From CAYNST01 sp964546435 (lineage in GTDB: Bacteria; Pseudomonadota; Gammaproteobacteria; Pseudomonadales; Cellvibrionaceae), in the NCBI GenBank assembly GCA_964546435.1, contig CAZJKJ010000008.1, positions 15,572 through 79,571 on the forward strand: a stretch of DNA of 64,000 nt, read 5' to 3'. Each line of letters opens with the position of its first letter. The first letter of the stretch is position 1. The notes beneath the pieces were generated by a model, which saw only the letters and a program-made list of their open reading frames with translations, did no database searches and was not told the DNA's origin. Made by a program: the position numbers and the translations under genes. Shown piece by piece: positions 41,048-50,349 of this stretch.

Positions 41048-43108
41048 ATGTACCCGAAACATGCTTATCACAGCGCAGCCGCCTGGGCTGACCGCATTTT
41101 GCAGCAGATGACCCTCGACGAGAAATGCGCTTACGTGTCGGGAATCGATATTTTTTTCACCAAAGCGATACCGAGGCTCGGTATTCCGCGGGTCATGCTC
41201 GCGGACGCAACCGCAGGCGTGGTCCTGCGGGAGCGCTTTTACGAGGTGACTTATCAGAACGCCATTGATCGAAGCACCGCGTTCCCGGCGCCCATTCTGC
41301 TGGCGGCCACCTGGAATACGGACCTGGCTGAAGCCTATGCCGGAGCGATTGCCGAGCAGTGTCTGGCCAATGGTATTGGTGTCTTGCTGGGCCCGGGTTT
41401 CAATCTGTACCGGATATCCCAGTGCGGTCGCAATTTTGAATATTTCGGCGAAGACCCCTGTCTGATTGCGCGGATGATCGAGCGGTATGTCAAAGGCGTT
41501 CAGGATAAAGGCGTGATCGCGACGCTGAAGCATTTTGTGGCCAACAATACTGACTATTTCCGGCGCAAGAGCAACTCCGTCGTGGATGAGCGCACCCTGC
41601 ACGAAATCTATCTTCCCGGCTTCAAGGCGGGTATCGACGCAGGCGCCCTGGCCGTCATGACGTCTTATAACCTGGTTAACGGCGAGTGGGCCGGCCAGAG
41701 CAAAGCGGTGATCAAGGATCTTTTGCGCGGGACACTGGGGTTTCAGTGGCTGGTGATGACCGACTGGTGGTCGATCTATGACTGTGAAAAAACGGTGGGT
41801 TCCGGACAAGATCTGGAAATGCCCGATCCTCAGGTGACAGGCGAACTGAAAGCGAAAGTCGAAGCGGGAGAGATTGCCGAGGCGGATGTGGACAGGATGG
41901 TGAAAAATGTCCTCACCACGTTCAAAGCGATGGATCTGTTCGAGCGCAAGCCCATGCCGGAACTGATCGCACACTTTCCCCAGCATGAGGAAGTCGCCCT
42001 GGAAACCGCGCGGGAAGGCATCGTGCTGCTGCGTAACCAGAATCAGGTTTTACCCCTGGAGACGGACGGAGACGGGAAAATCCTGCTGCTGGGCGAGTTT
42101 ATCCACAAAAATGCCACAGGCACGGGCGCGGCCTATGTGAAAGGGTACAATCAGGTCACGCTCCATGAATCACTGAAAAAAACCTACGGGGACCGCATTG
42201 TTTACGATGCATCGCCATCGGATGCAACCTTGCGCAGCGCCGCTCATATCATCGTCAGCATCGGCACGGTTGATGCGGAAAGCTGGGATCGCCCCTATGC
42301 GCTTCCGGAAGGCGAAGAGCGTTATCTCAAAAGAATCGTCGGCCTTAATTCACGAGTGATCGTACTGGTTCATGCCGGTTCCGGCGTTCGCATGACGGAC
42401 TGGTACGAACAGGCGGCGGCCATTGTGTTTTGCTGGTACAGCGGCCAGAACGGCAATATCGCGCTGGCCGAGATCCTGTCCGGAGAGACCAACCCATCGG
42501 GTAAACTGCCCATCACCCTCGAACGCGAATTTGCCGACAGCCCGGGATTTGGCTACATACCTGAAGGGGAAACGCTTTACACCGGCGCCAATGACGAATG
42601 GGAAAAAATCCACCCGGTCTACGATGTGGTTTACAAAGAAGGGCTGTTCGTGGGTTACCGCTGGTATGAAAAGCAGAATATAGCGCCGCTGTATGCATTC
42701 GGATTCGGCCTTTCCTATACGCACTTTGACTATGGGAATCTGTCCGTCAAGGACGCGAGCGTGGCAGTGGGTGAACCGGTGGAGATCTGTTTTGATTTAA
42801 AGAACAGCGGATCAAGACGCGGCAAGGAAACCGTGCAGATTTATATCACGCATTGCGCGCCTCAACTGGAGCGGCCGAGCAAGGAGCTGCGGGTATTTCG
42901 CAAGATCGATCTCGACGCCGGCGAACAGGCCAGTCTCGAGATCACCCTCCCCGCAGACGCATTTGCACACTGGTGCGAGACGGCGCACGCGTGGATTACG
43001 GAGCCGGGACGCTTTGAAATCCTGGTAGCGGCTGCGTCCAATGACATCCGGCTCGCCACCGCGGTAAATCTCGTCGATACTGTAATGTCCGACGGAGCCA
43101 GGAATTAA
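41048..43108 (+). CDS. GH3 glycosidase (beta-glucosidase/xylosidase type), cytoplasmic
   Basis: 686 residues without signal peptide. It has LADATAGVVLRE, GPGFNLYRISQCGRNFEYFGEDP, LKHFVANNTDYFRRKSNS, and nucleophile D239 in VMTDWWSIYDCE. The C-terminal half has REGIVLLRNQNQVLPLE and GFGLSYTHFDYGNL, and a terminal fibronectin-like domain (KNSGSRRGKETVQIYI). It probably hydrolyses short oligosaccharides taken into the cell. ATG 41048 has GGAGC 6 bases upstream and is preferred to the TTG at 40994. About 40 bp after its end the GH8 gene starts. Confidence 0.9.
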   Translation: MYPKHAYHSAAAWADRILQQMTLDEKCAYVSGIDIFFTKAIPRLGIPRVMLADATAGVVLRERFYEVTYQNAIDRSTAFPAPILLAATWNTDLAEAYAGAIAEQCLANGIGVLLGPGFNLYRISQCGRNFEYFGEDPCLIARMIERYVKGVQDKGVIATLKHFVANNTDYFRRKSNSVVDERTLHEIYLPGFKAGIDAGALAVMTSYNLVNGEWAGQSKAVIKDLLRGTLGFQWLVMTDWWSIYDCEKTVGSGQDLEMPDPQVTGELKAKVEAGEIAEADVDRMVKNVLTTFKAMDLFERKPMPELIAHFPQHEEVALETAREGIVLLRNQNQVLPLETDGDGKILLLGEFIHKNATGTGAAYVKGYNQVTLHESLKKTYGDRIVYDASPSDATLRSAAHIIVSIGTVDAESWDRPYALPEGEERYLKRIVGLNSRVIVLVHAGSGVRMTDWYEQAAAIVFCWYSGQNGNIALAEILSGETNPSGKLPITLEREFADSPGFGYIPEGETLYTGANDEWEKIHPVYDVVYKEGLFVGYRWYEKQNIAPLYAFGFGLSYTHFDYGNLSVKDASVAVGEPVEICFDLKNSGSRRGKETVQIYITHCAPQLERPSKELRVFRKIDLDAGEQASLEITLPADAFAHWCETAHAWITEPGRFEILVAAASNDIRLATAVNLVDTVMSDGARN

Positions 43109-43151
43109 GGAAGCAGCGATTGATTCCGCAAGCGAGGAACGAGTTATAAAA

Positions 43152-44465
43152 ATGTTAACGTCTGGCCTCAAATTTATACCGGTGCTGCTGATCGGGATAT
43201 TGGGTTTTGGCTGTGCGCAGGAGGGTTCGAAAGCCGCAGACGCCTTCGGCGCTACACCCGCATCGCAAGTTTCGATCAAACCGGCTCATCCAGAATCGGC
43301 CTTCAGTACCGGTATCCATCGAAACCTGTTTGTTGAAATGGAGGTGGCAACAGCCGAGGAAGTGCGTTTGCGGATCCAGAAAGATTACCAAACGCTGTTT
43401 TTCGGGGATCCGGAGGAAGAAGCGTTACTGGTCCCGGCAGGGAAGGACATGGCCTTTATTCTTACGCCGGACACCGATGATATCCGTTCCGAAGGGATGT
43501 CCTACGGGATGATTATCGCCGTCATGATGGATGATAAGACAACCTTCGACAAACTCTGGAGATTTTCCCACACCTATATGCAGGTCAAGCATGGCGACAT
43601 GCAGGGCTATTTCTCCTGGCAACTCAGAAGCAAGCCACCCTATACCTACATTGATTTGCACTCCGCCCCAGATGGTGAGGAATATTTTGCAATGTCCCTG
43701 TTTTTTGCGCATGCGCGCTGGGGGAGCGCCTCGGGCGGGGTACTGGATTATCGTGCGCAGGCCAACCAGATTCTTCATGACATGGTTCACAAGGACACCC
43801 CCAGTGTTCGGCCGTTGATGAACTCTGAACACAAACAGATCGTGTTCACTACCAGCATGGGAACTGAGGAATATACCGATCCCTCTTATCATCTGCCGGC
43901 TTTTTACGAACTTTGGGCGCGTTGGGCGGATAAGGACAATGAGTATTGGCAGACCGTTGCGCAGACCAGCCGCGAATTTTTCAAGCGGGCGGCCCATCCG
44001 CAAACCGGCCTGTTCCCCGAGTACGCCAGTTTTGAAGGCGCGCCGCAGCGGTCGAGACACAATAATGTGAGTCATATGAGCGGGCCTGATGCTTATCGGG
44101 TCATCCAGAATATCGCCATGGATTATGCGTGGTTCAGTCAGAGTGCTGAACTGGGTATCCTGGTCGATCGTCAGCTGAGTTTCTACCACCAGCAGGGGTT
44201 ACCCCTTAGGCCGCGTCAATACGTGGGTAGGTACGAACTGGATGGGCGTGCGCAGGTCGCCTATCGTCCGCAATCGCTGGTAGCCATGACGGCGGTGGGC
44301 GCGTTGGCGTCAACATCTCCAATTGCCAAAGGATTTGTTGAGGATCTGTGGAGCCAACCGGTTCCTACCGGCCAATGGCGTTATTACAACGGCCTGCTGC
44401 ACATGATGGGAATGCTGCACGTGGCGGGGGAATTCAAGATCCACGGGAATCCGCAGCTGCGCTAG
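43152..44465 (+). CDS. GH8 reducing-end xylose-releasing exo-oligoxylanase-like lipoprotein
   Basis: 437 residues. The lipobox is GILGFGC (Cys21). The GH8 general acid is E114 in RSEGMSYGM, and APDGEEYFAMSLFFA carries a conserved Asp. SMGTEEYTDPSYHLPAFYELWARWA is typical of the Rex (reducing-end xylose-releasing) group rather than cellulases. Such enzymes remove xylose from the reducing end of oligoxylosides made by GH10 enzymes, so it fits the locus. It is in line with the GH3 gene and converges with ubiD, 9 bp apart. Confidence 0.88.
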   Translation: MLTSGLKFIPVLLIGILGFGCAQEGSKAADAFGATPASQVSIKPAHPESAFSTGIHRNLFVEMEVATAEEVRLRIQKDYQTLFFGDPEEEALLVPAGKDMAFILTPDTDDIRSEGMSYGMIIAVMMDDKTTFDKLWRFSHTYMQVKHGDMQGYFSWQLRSKPPYTYIDLHSAPDGEEYFAMSLFFAHARWGSASGGVLDYRAQANQILHDMVHKDTPSVRPLMNSEHKQIVFTTSMGTEEYTDPSYHLPAFYELWARWADKDNEYWQTVAQTSREFFKRAAHPQTGLFPEYASFEGAPQRSRHNNVSHMSGPDAYRVIQNIAMDYAWFSQSAELGILVDRQLSFYHQQGLPLRPRQYVGRYELDGRAQVAYRPQSLVAMTAVGALASTSPIAKGFVEDLWSQPVPTGQWRYYNGLLHMMGMLHVAGEFKIHGNPQLR

Positions 44466-44474
44466 CGGGCGGTT

Positions 44475-45935
44475 TCAGGGGATTCCCAGCGTCGCCCAGA
44501 TTTCGTCAATGCGGGCTTTGACCTGCGAGTCCATGGTGATGGGCGTACCCCACTCGCGCTGGGTTTCACCGGGCCATTTGTGGGTGGCATCGATGCCCAT
44601 TTTGGAACCCAGGCCGGCTGTTGGCGAAGCAAAATCCAGATAATCAATGGGCGTGTTTTCCACCATCACGGTATCGCGTTGAGGATCGACACGGGTCGTC
44701 AGCGCCCAGATAACATCTTCCCAACGGCGTGCATCGATATCGGCGTCGGTCACGATCACGAACTTTGTATACATGAATTGCCGCAGAAATGACCACACAC
44801 CCATCATGACGCGCTTGGCATGTCCCGGATACTGCTTTTTCATGGTGACAATTGCCATGCGGTAGGAACACCCTTCCGGGGGCAGATAAAAATCCACAAT
44901 TTCCGGAAACTGCTTTTTGAGGATGGGAACAAAAACTTCGTTGAGTGCAACGCCGAGAATCGCCGGTTCGTCAGGCGGGCGACCGGTATAAGTGCTGTGA
45001 TAAATGGGATTGCGGCGATGAGTGATCGTGGTCACGGTAAAGACCGGGAAGCGTTCGACCTCATTGTAATATCCGGTGTGATCTCCAAACGGACCTTCGT
45101 CGGCGATCTCATCCGGTGCAATATACCCTTCAAGAATGAATTCGGCCGTGGCCGGTACCTGCAGATCGTTTGAACGGCTTTTGGTGACGTCGGTTTTCTT
45201 TCCCCTGAGCAAGCCCGCAAATGCATATTCGCTGAGTGTATCCGGCACTGGCGTGACCGCCCCCAGAATGGTGGCCGGATCCGCACCCAGGGCAACCGAT
45301 ACAGGAAAGTTTTCGCCGGGATGAGCCAGACACCAGTCGCGGAAATCGAGCGCGCCGCCACGGTGACTCAGCCAGCGCATGATCAGCTTGTTTTTGCCCA
45401 GCAGCTGCATGCGGTAGATGCCCAGATTCTGGCGTTCCTTTTCCGGGCCGCGAGTAATGACCAGGGGCCAGGTTACAAGGGGTGCGACGTCACCTGGCCA
45501 GCAGGTCTGGATGGGCAGTTGTGTCAAATCAACCTGGTCACCTTGAACAATTATTTCCTGACACGACGCTGTGGTAACCACACGGGGCGCCATGTTGAGC
45601 ACCTGCTTGAATATCGGCAGTTTGCTCCATGCATCCCGTAATCCTTTAGGAGGTTCGGGTTCTTTCAAAAACGCCAGCAACTCGCCCACTTCCTTGAGGG
45701 CGGCGACACTGGATTGCCCCATACCCAGAGCAACCCGCTCCGGAGTACCGAACAAATTTGCCAGAACAGGAATATCGTAACCGACAGGATTTTCAAACAG
45801 TAAAGCGGGGCCGCCTCGCCGGAGCGTGCGGTCGCAGATTTCTGTCATTTCCAGATGGGGAGATACAGGTTCAGTAACCCGGATTAACTGATTCTTACGT
45901 TCAAGCAGAGAAATGAAATCGCGTAAATCTTTCAT
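44475..45935 (-). CDS. ubiD: 4-hydroxy-3-polyprenylbenzoate decarboxylase UbiD
   Basis: 486 residues, full family length. It decarboxylates 4-hydroxy-3-polyprenylbenzoate in ubiquinone synthesis using prenylated FMN made by UbiX. It starts MKDLRDFISLLERKNQLIRV, and includes RRGGPALLFENPVGYDIPVLANLFG, IYRMQLLGKNKLIMRW (cofactor binding), EFILEGYIAPDE and EGPFGDHTGYY with the catalytic glutamates. It lies 22 bp downstream of rho, possibly in its transcript. Confidence 0.96.
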   Translation of the reverse strand: MKDLRDFISLLERKNQLIRVTEPVSPHLEMTEICDRTLRRGGPALLFENPVGYDIPVLANLFGTPERVALGMGQSSVAALKEVGELLAFLKEPEPPKGLRDAWSKLPIFKQVLNMAPRVVTTASCQEIIVQGDQVDLTQLPIQTCWPGDVAPLVTWPLVITRGPEKERQNLGIYRMQLLGKNKLIMRWLSHRGGALDFRDWCLAHPGENFPVSVALGADPATILGAVTPVPDTLSEYAFAGLLRGKKTDVTKSRSNDLQVPATAEFILEGYIAPDEIADEGPFGDHTGYYNEVERFPVFTVTTITHRRNPIYHSTYTGRPPDEPAILGVALNEVFVPILKKQFPEIVDFYLPPEGCSYRMAIVTMKKQYPGHAKRVMMGVWSFLRQFMYTKFVIVTDADIDARRWEDVIWALTTRVDPQRDTVMVENTPIDYLDFASPTAGLGSKMGIDATHKWPGETQREWGTPITMDSQVKARIDEIWATLGIP

Positions 45936-45957
45936 GAAAAGCCGGGCTGAAGGAAAT

Positions 45958-47217
45958 TTATTTGCTCTTCATGGAAAGGAAGAATTCATCATTGGTCTTG
46001 AAGTTTTTCAGCCGATCGGCCAGAAATTCTGTCGCGGACACATCTTCCATGTCATTGAGCAGCTTTCGCAGAATCCAGACGCGGGCCAATTCCCCTTCAC
46101 CCATCAACAGTTCTTCACGGCGCGTGCCGGAGCGACGAACGTTGATGGCCGGATAAATGCGCTTTTCCGCGATTTTACGATCCAGATGCAATTCCAGGTT
46201 GCCGGTTCCCTTGAATTCCTCATAGATAACTTCGTCCATTTTCGATCCGGTATCAATCAGCGCGGTGGCCACAATGGACAGGCTGCCGCCTTCCTCGATG
46301 TTTCTCGCGGCACCAAAAAAACGCTTGGGGCGTTCGAGCGCGTGGGCGTCCACACCGCCGGTCAATACTTTTCCGGAAGAGGGGATAACGGTGTTGAATG
46401 CTCGGGCAAGCCGGGTAATGGAATCGAGCAGAATGACCACATCTTTCTTGTGTTCGACAAGCCGCTTGGCCCGTTCGATAACCATGTCGGCGACCTGGAC
46501 GTGTCGCGACGGTGGCTCGTCAAATGTCGAGGCGACTACTTCGCCGCGCACGGATCGCTGCATTTCCGTCACTTCTTCAGGGCGCTCGTCGATCAACAGA
46601 ACAATCAGGTGAATTTCGGGATTATTGCGGGTGATCGCCTGGGCGATGTTCTGCATCATGATCGTTTTACCCGCCTTCGGCGGTGCAACGATCAAACCGC
46701 GCTGACCTTTTCCAATCGGTGATATCAAATCGATGATGCGACCGGTCAGATCCTCGGTGGAACCGTTGCCGGTTTCGAGAATCATGCGTTCCTGGGGAAA
46801 CAGTGGGGTAAGGTTCTCGAAGAGAATTTTGTTGCGGGAGCTTTCTGGTTTGTCGAAATTGATTTCGTTGACTTTAAGCAGGGCAAAGTAGCGTTCACCT
46901 TCCTTGGGAGGCCGGATCTTGCCGGCAATGGTATCTCCTGTACGCAAATTGAACCGTCTGATCTGGCTGGGCGAGACATATATGTCATCGGGCCCTGCCA
47001 GGTAGGATGAGCCGGCTGATCGCAGGAAGCCGAAGCCGTCCTGCAGGATTTCCAGTACCCCGTCTCCGTAGATGTCCTCACCGCTTTTGGCGTGCCGCTT
47101 GAGCAGATTGAAGATGACGTCCTGCTTGCGAGAGCGGGCCATGTTTTCCAAACCCAGATTCGTGGCCAGATCGATCAGTTCTTCAATGGGTTTTGTTTTT
47201 AAGTCGGTAAGATTCAT
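45958..47217 (-). CDS. rho: Transcription termination factor Rho
   Basis: 419 residues. It has the N-terminal RNA-binding part MNLTDLKTKPIEELIDLA, cold-shock-like GFGFLRSAGSSYLAGPDDIYVSPSQIRRF, Walker A GLIVAPPKAGKTIMMQ, Walker B VVILLDSITRLARA, and Q/R-loop regions including GGSLSIVATALIDTGS. No insertion domain, so it is the short gammaproteobacterial form. A leader of about 250 nt precedes it. Confidence 0.98.
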   Translation of the reverse strand: MNLTDLKTKPIEELIDLATNLGLENMARSRKQDVIFNLLKRHAKSGEDIYGDGVLEILQDGFGFLRSAGSSYLAGPDDIYVSPSQIRRFNLRTGDTIAGKIRPPKEGERYFALLKVNEINFDKPESSRNKILFENLTPLFPQERMILETGNGSTEDLTGRIIDLISPIGKGQRGLIVAPPKAGKTIMMQNIAQAITRNNPEIHLIVLLIDERPEEVTEMQRSVRGEVVASTFDEPPSRHVQVADMVIERAKRLVEHKKDVVILLDSITRLARAFNTVIPSSGKVLTGGVDAHALERPKRFFGAARNIEEGGSLSIVATALIDTGSKMDEVIYEEFKGTGNLELHLDRKIAEKRIYPAINVRRSGTRREELLMGEGELARVWILRKLLNDMEDVSATEFLADRLKNFKTNDEFFLSMKSK

Positions 47218-47569
47218 GTGCTTTTTTTGTGTGTTGTTGATAGGGAGTTGGGAGAATTGCGGCGTGCCACAACCGGTTAGGAAACTTGATTGGCCACCGT
47301 TTTAATCTGTTAATTAATGATACGTACAGTTTGAATATGTCAGACGTACACAGGAAATAATCAGGGGAAGCCAGTCAGGCAGTGGGGGTCTTACCAGGCT
47401 TACAGCCATCGCCAGTATGTTTGGTAGCCGGAGGTTTGTGATGGCGGGAGAACGTGACCCTCAGATGTGCTTGAGTATAGCCCTAAAAATTCTCAAGCGC
47501 AAAGCTGCAAATCTATCTTTTTTATTATTCTGCGAGCTGCTTTCCAGCCCGCAGTATCGCGTCCGGTGA
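47218..47569 (-). promoter_or_regulatory. rho leader and promoter region
   Basis: On the minus strand a TATACT box (47474-47479) with TTTGCG 18 bases upstream is a plausible sigma-70 promoter, giving a 5' leader of about 250 nt to the rho ATG. Long leaders used for autogenous termination are known for rho in Escherichia coli. No small gene was found in this 352-bp spacer. Confidence 0.45.
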
Positions 47570-47896
47570 TCAGGCGATGTTGGACTCGATGAAGTCGGTC
47601 AGCTGGGCTTTCGACAGCGCACCGACTTTGGTGCTTTCTGCATTGCCGCCCTTGAACAGTATCAGGGTCGGAATTCCCCGGATATTGAATTTCTGGGGCG
47701 TCAGCTTGTTCGCGTCGACATCCATCTTGCAGATTTTGATTTTGCCTTCATAGACGCCGGAAAGTTCTTCCAGCACCGGGGCAATCATTTTGCATGGGCC
47801 GCACCAGGGCGCCCAGAAGTCTACCAGCACCGGGCTGTCTGCCTGCAGTACTTCTTGCTCGAAGCTCTCGTCGGTCACGTTCGTAATTGAACTCAT
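47570..47896 (-). CDS. trxA: Thioredoxin
   Basis: 108 residues with the active site WAPWCGPCKMIAPVLEEL, cis-proline segment NIRGIPTLILFK and the C-terminal ALSKAQLTDFIESNI. A general disulfide reductase of the cytoplasm, working with thioredoxin reductase. Its place upstream of rho is typical of gammaproteobacteria. Confidence 0.97.
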   Translation of the reverse strand: MSSITNVTDESFEQEVLQADSPVLVDFWAPWCGPCKMIAPVLEELSGVYEGKIKICKMDVDANKLTPQKFNIRGIPTLILFKGGNAESTKVGALSKAQLTDFIESNIA

Positions 47897-47993
47897 ATCT
47901 TCGGAATCTCCACGGCGGTAAATTTTCTCGAACCGGTTGGTCGGGGCGCCCTTGCCGGGAAGCGGCGACGCTGATCACGGTCTGGCGTTGGGC

Positions 47994-48022
47994 ATAATAA
48001 GGACTGCCCCGGCCAGTTACAA
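47994..48022 (-). promoter_or_regulatory. trxA sigma-70 promoter
   Basis: On the minus strand TTGTAA (48017-48022) and TATTAT (47994-47999) are separated by exactly 17 bases, about 100 bp before the trxA ATG. Confidence 0.6.
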
Positions 48023-48110
48023 GCTTCCGGTCTTACCGGGCGAGCTCCGGGCGGAGGGTTCGCCATCCCGTGATCCGCCGGCAAAGGCATTCAACGGGTA
48101 CCAGAAGGGC

Positions 48111-50228
48111 CTATACCAGCGGTTTGGCCAATTGTTGCAAAAGGACAGTCTGGGCCGCTGGCTGCGTAGTGTCATTAATACGAACGTACTCGCCGTCCGG
48201 ATGCAGTTCCCAGCGGTGCGCGCCATCGTTCAGATACAGGTGCAGGTCTTTGAGGACACGTTCGGCCATTTCGCTTTCTTCCAGAGGAAAGCAGATCTCA
48301 ACCCGCCGGTTGAGGTTGCGGTCCATGAGATCAGCGCTGGCACAGTAAACCTGCGGCTGAGCGTTGGCAAAGTAGTAGACCCGACTGTGCTCCAGGAAGC
48401 GGTTGACGATGGAGAATACGCGGATATTCTCGGAAATCCCGGCAACTCCGGGTCGAAGCGCGCACATCCCGCGGACAATCAGGTCGATTTTCACCCCGGC
48501 CTGAGACGCTTTGTACAGTGCCTGAATCATTTTCTCTTCGGTCAGGGCATTGCATTTGATAATAATCCGGGCGTCGAGGCCTTCGTTTCGTGCTTTGATC
48601 TCGCCTTCAATGAATCGCAGAAGTTGCCGCTTCAAGGTAAAAGGCGCGTGATAGAGGCAGTTCATTTTCTCGGTTTTGCCCATACCGGTGAGCTGCTGGA
48701 AAATGCGATGGATGTCCTCGCAGATGGCGGGCGCCGCCGTGAGCAGGGAATAATCGGTATAGAGACGCGCATTGCCGCTGTGGTAATTGCCGGTCCCGAG
48801 ATGACAGTAGCGGCGAAGGTGGCCATTTTCGCGGCGAACGATGAGCATCATCTTCGCGTGAGTTTTGTAACCGACAACGCCATACACGACCACGGCGCCC
48901 GCTTCCTGCAGACGGCTGGCCAGCTCCAGATTCTCCTCCTCGTCGAAGCGGGCCCGCAACTCCACCACCACCACGACCTCTTTGCCGTTGCGGGCTGCAT
49001 CCAGTAATGCGTCGACGATGGAAGATTCGTTGCCGGTGCGGTAAAGCGTCTGCTTGATGGCTACGACATCCGGGTCCTTGGCGGCTTTGCGAACCAGTTG
49101 CACTACCGGGGCGAAGGATTCAAATGGGTGCAGCAACAGATACGGGCGCTTGCTCAAGGCGTGAAAAATGTTGTCCTTGCGCGTCAGCCCTTTGGGGATT
49201 CCGGGCACAAACGCGGGGAACTGAAGATCGGTGCGGTGCAGCACGTCGCCAAGCTCCATCAGACGCTGCAGGTTGACCGGACCGTTGACCTGGTAAAGCT
49301 CATCTTCCGTGAGGCCGATCTCCTTGAGCAGGAAGTCGGTCAACTCCTTGGGGCAGTTATCCGCGACTTCCAGCCGTACCGCCGTACCGAACCGGCGCGA
49401 GTGCAATTCGCCGCGCAGGGTGCGCGCCAGATCTTCAATACCTTCGACATCGACGTCCAGGTCGGCATTGCGGGTGATGCGGAACTGGTAACAGCCCTTG
49501 ACCGTCATGCCGGGAAAGAGCTGATCCGCGTGGGCGTGGATCATCGACGAGAGAAATACCAGTGCATGGCTTCCGGGCGCCACGTCCACCGGCAGCTCCA
49601 CGATTCGCGGCAGCGACCGGGGCGCCGGGACTATGGCGAGCCCGAGGTTGCGACCGAAGGCGTCTTTGCCGTCCAGCGCAACAATAAAGTTCAGGCTTTT
49701 GTTGACCAGGCGCGGAAAGGGATGCGCCGGGTCCAGGCCGATGGGGCTGATGACCGGCATCACACAAGTGGAGACGTAGTTTTCGATCCAGACGCTTTGT
49801 GCTTCCGTCCACTGGCCGCGCCGCAAGAAGCTGATCCCTTCCTGTTCCAGCGCTGGAATCACGGTGCGATTCATCATGTCATATTGCTGGTTCACCAGCT
49901 CATGGCAGATTTCGCTGATTCGTTTCAGGCAGTCGCGGGCCGGCAGACCGTCCGGACCGGTGACTTCGCGTTCATAAAGAATGCTTTGCATGAGCCCGGC
50001 GACGCGAATCTGGAAGAAATCGTCCAGATTGGAGCTGAATATAAGGAGAAACCGCAGGCGTTCAAGGAGGGGGTGCGATTCGTCCAGCACCTGCGCCAGG
50101 ACCCGCTGATTGAAACTGAGATTGCTCAGCTCCCGATTAATGTACCAGGCGGGGTTGCTGAGGCTGATATCAGCCGTCTCGGCGCCGTCCGGTTCGGACG
50201 TTTGTTGGATCAGAGGGTCATTTTGCAT
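48111..50228 (-). CDS. ppk1: Polyphosphate kinase 1
   Basis: 705 residues from ATG 50228 (GGAAG upstream; a TTG at 50300 would add 24 residues). It makes polyphosphate from ATP. The N-terminal domain has YINRELSNLSFNQRVL and FFQIRVAGL. The autophosphorylated His is in GVVGYKTHAKMMLI. Also present are KQTLYRTGNESSIVDAL, HLGTGNYHSGNARLYTD and GMCALRPGVAG, and the C-terminal NLNRRVEICFPLE. Polyphosphate supports stress survival and motility. It is separate from the trxA-rho unit. Confidence 0.97.
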   Translation of the reverse strand: MQNDPLIQQTSEPDGAETADISLSNPAWYINRELSNLSFNQRVLAQVLDESHPLLERLRFLLIFSSNLDDFFQIRVAGLMQSILYEREVTGPDGLPARDCLKRISEICHELVNQQYDMMNRTVIPALEQEGISFLRRGQWTEAQSVWIENYVSTCVMPVISPIGLDPAHPFPRLVNKSLNFIVALDGKDAFGRNLGLAIVPAPRSLPRIVELPVDVAPGSHALVFLSSMIHAHADQLFPGMTVKGCYQFRITRNADLDVDVEGIEDLARTLRGELHSRRFGTAVRLEVADNCPKELTDFLLKEIGLTEDELYQVNGPVNLQRLMELGDVLHRTDLQFPAFVPGIPKGLTRKDNIFHALSKRPYLLLHPFESFAPVVQLVRKAAKDPDVVAIKQTLYRTGNESSIVDALLDAARNGKEVVVVVELRARFDEEENLELASRLQEAGAVVVYGVVGYKTHAKMMLIVRRENGHLRRYCHLGTGNYHSGNARLYTDYSLLTAAPAICEDIHRIFQQLTGMGKTEKMNCLYHAPFTLKRQLLRFIEGEIKARNEGLDARIIIKCNALTEEKMIQALYKASQAGVKIDLIVRGMCALRPGVAGISENIRVFSIVNRFLEHSRVYYFANAQPQVYCASADLMDRNLNRRVEICFPLEESEMAERVLKDLHLYLNDGAHRWELHPDGEYVRINDTTQPAAQTVLLQQLAKPLV

Positions 50229-50349
50229 GCTGCTGAGACTTCCGGATTTGCTGAATTTTCGCTGAGGCGCGTCCGCTAATACTTGCTGATACGACTGCAA
50301 TAAGCAACTTGCATTGATGAGGGAGAGGGGCGGCGGAGGCGATTAACGG

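Noticed and set aside
40976..41986. 336-codon minus-strand frame opposite the second GH3 gene
   Set aside because: No ribosome site or recognisable domain; the plus strand has an intact GH3 enzyme.
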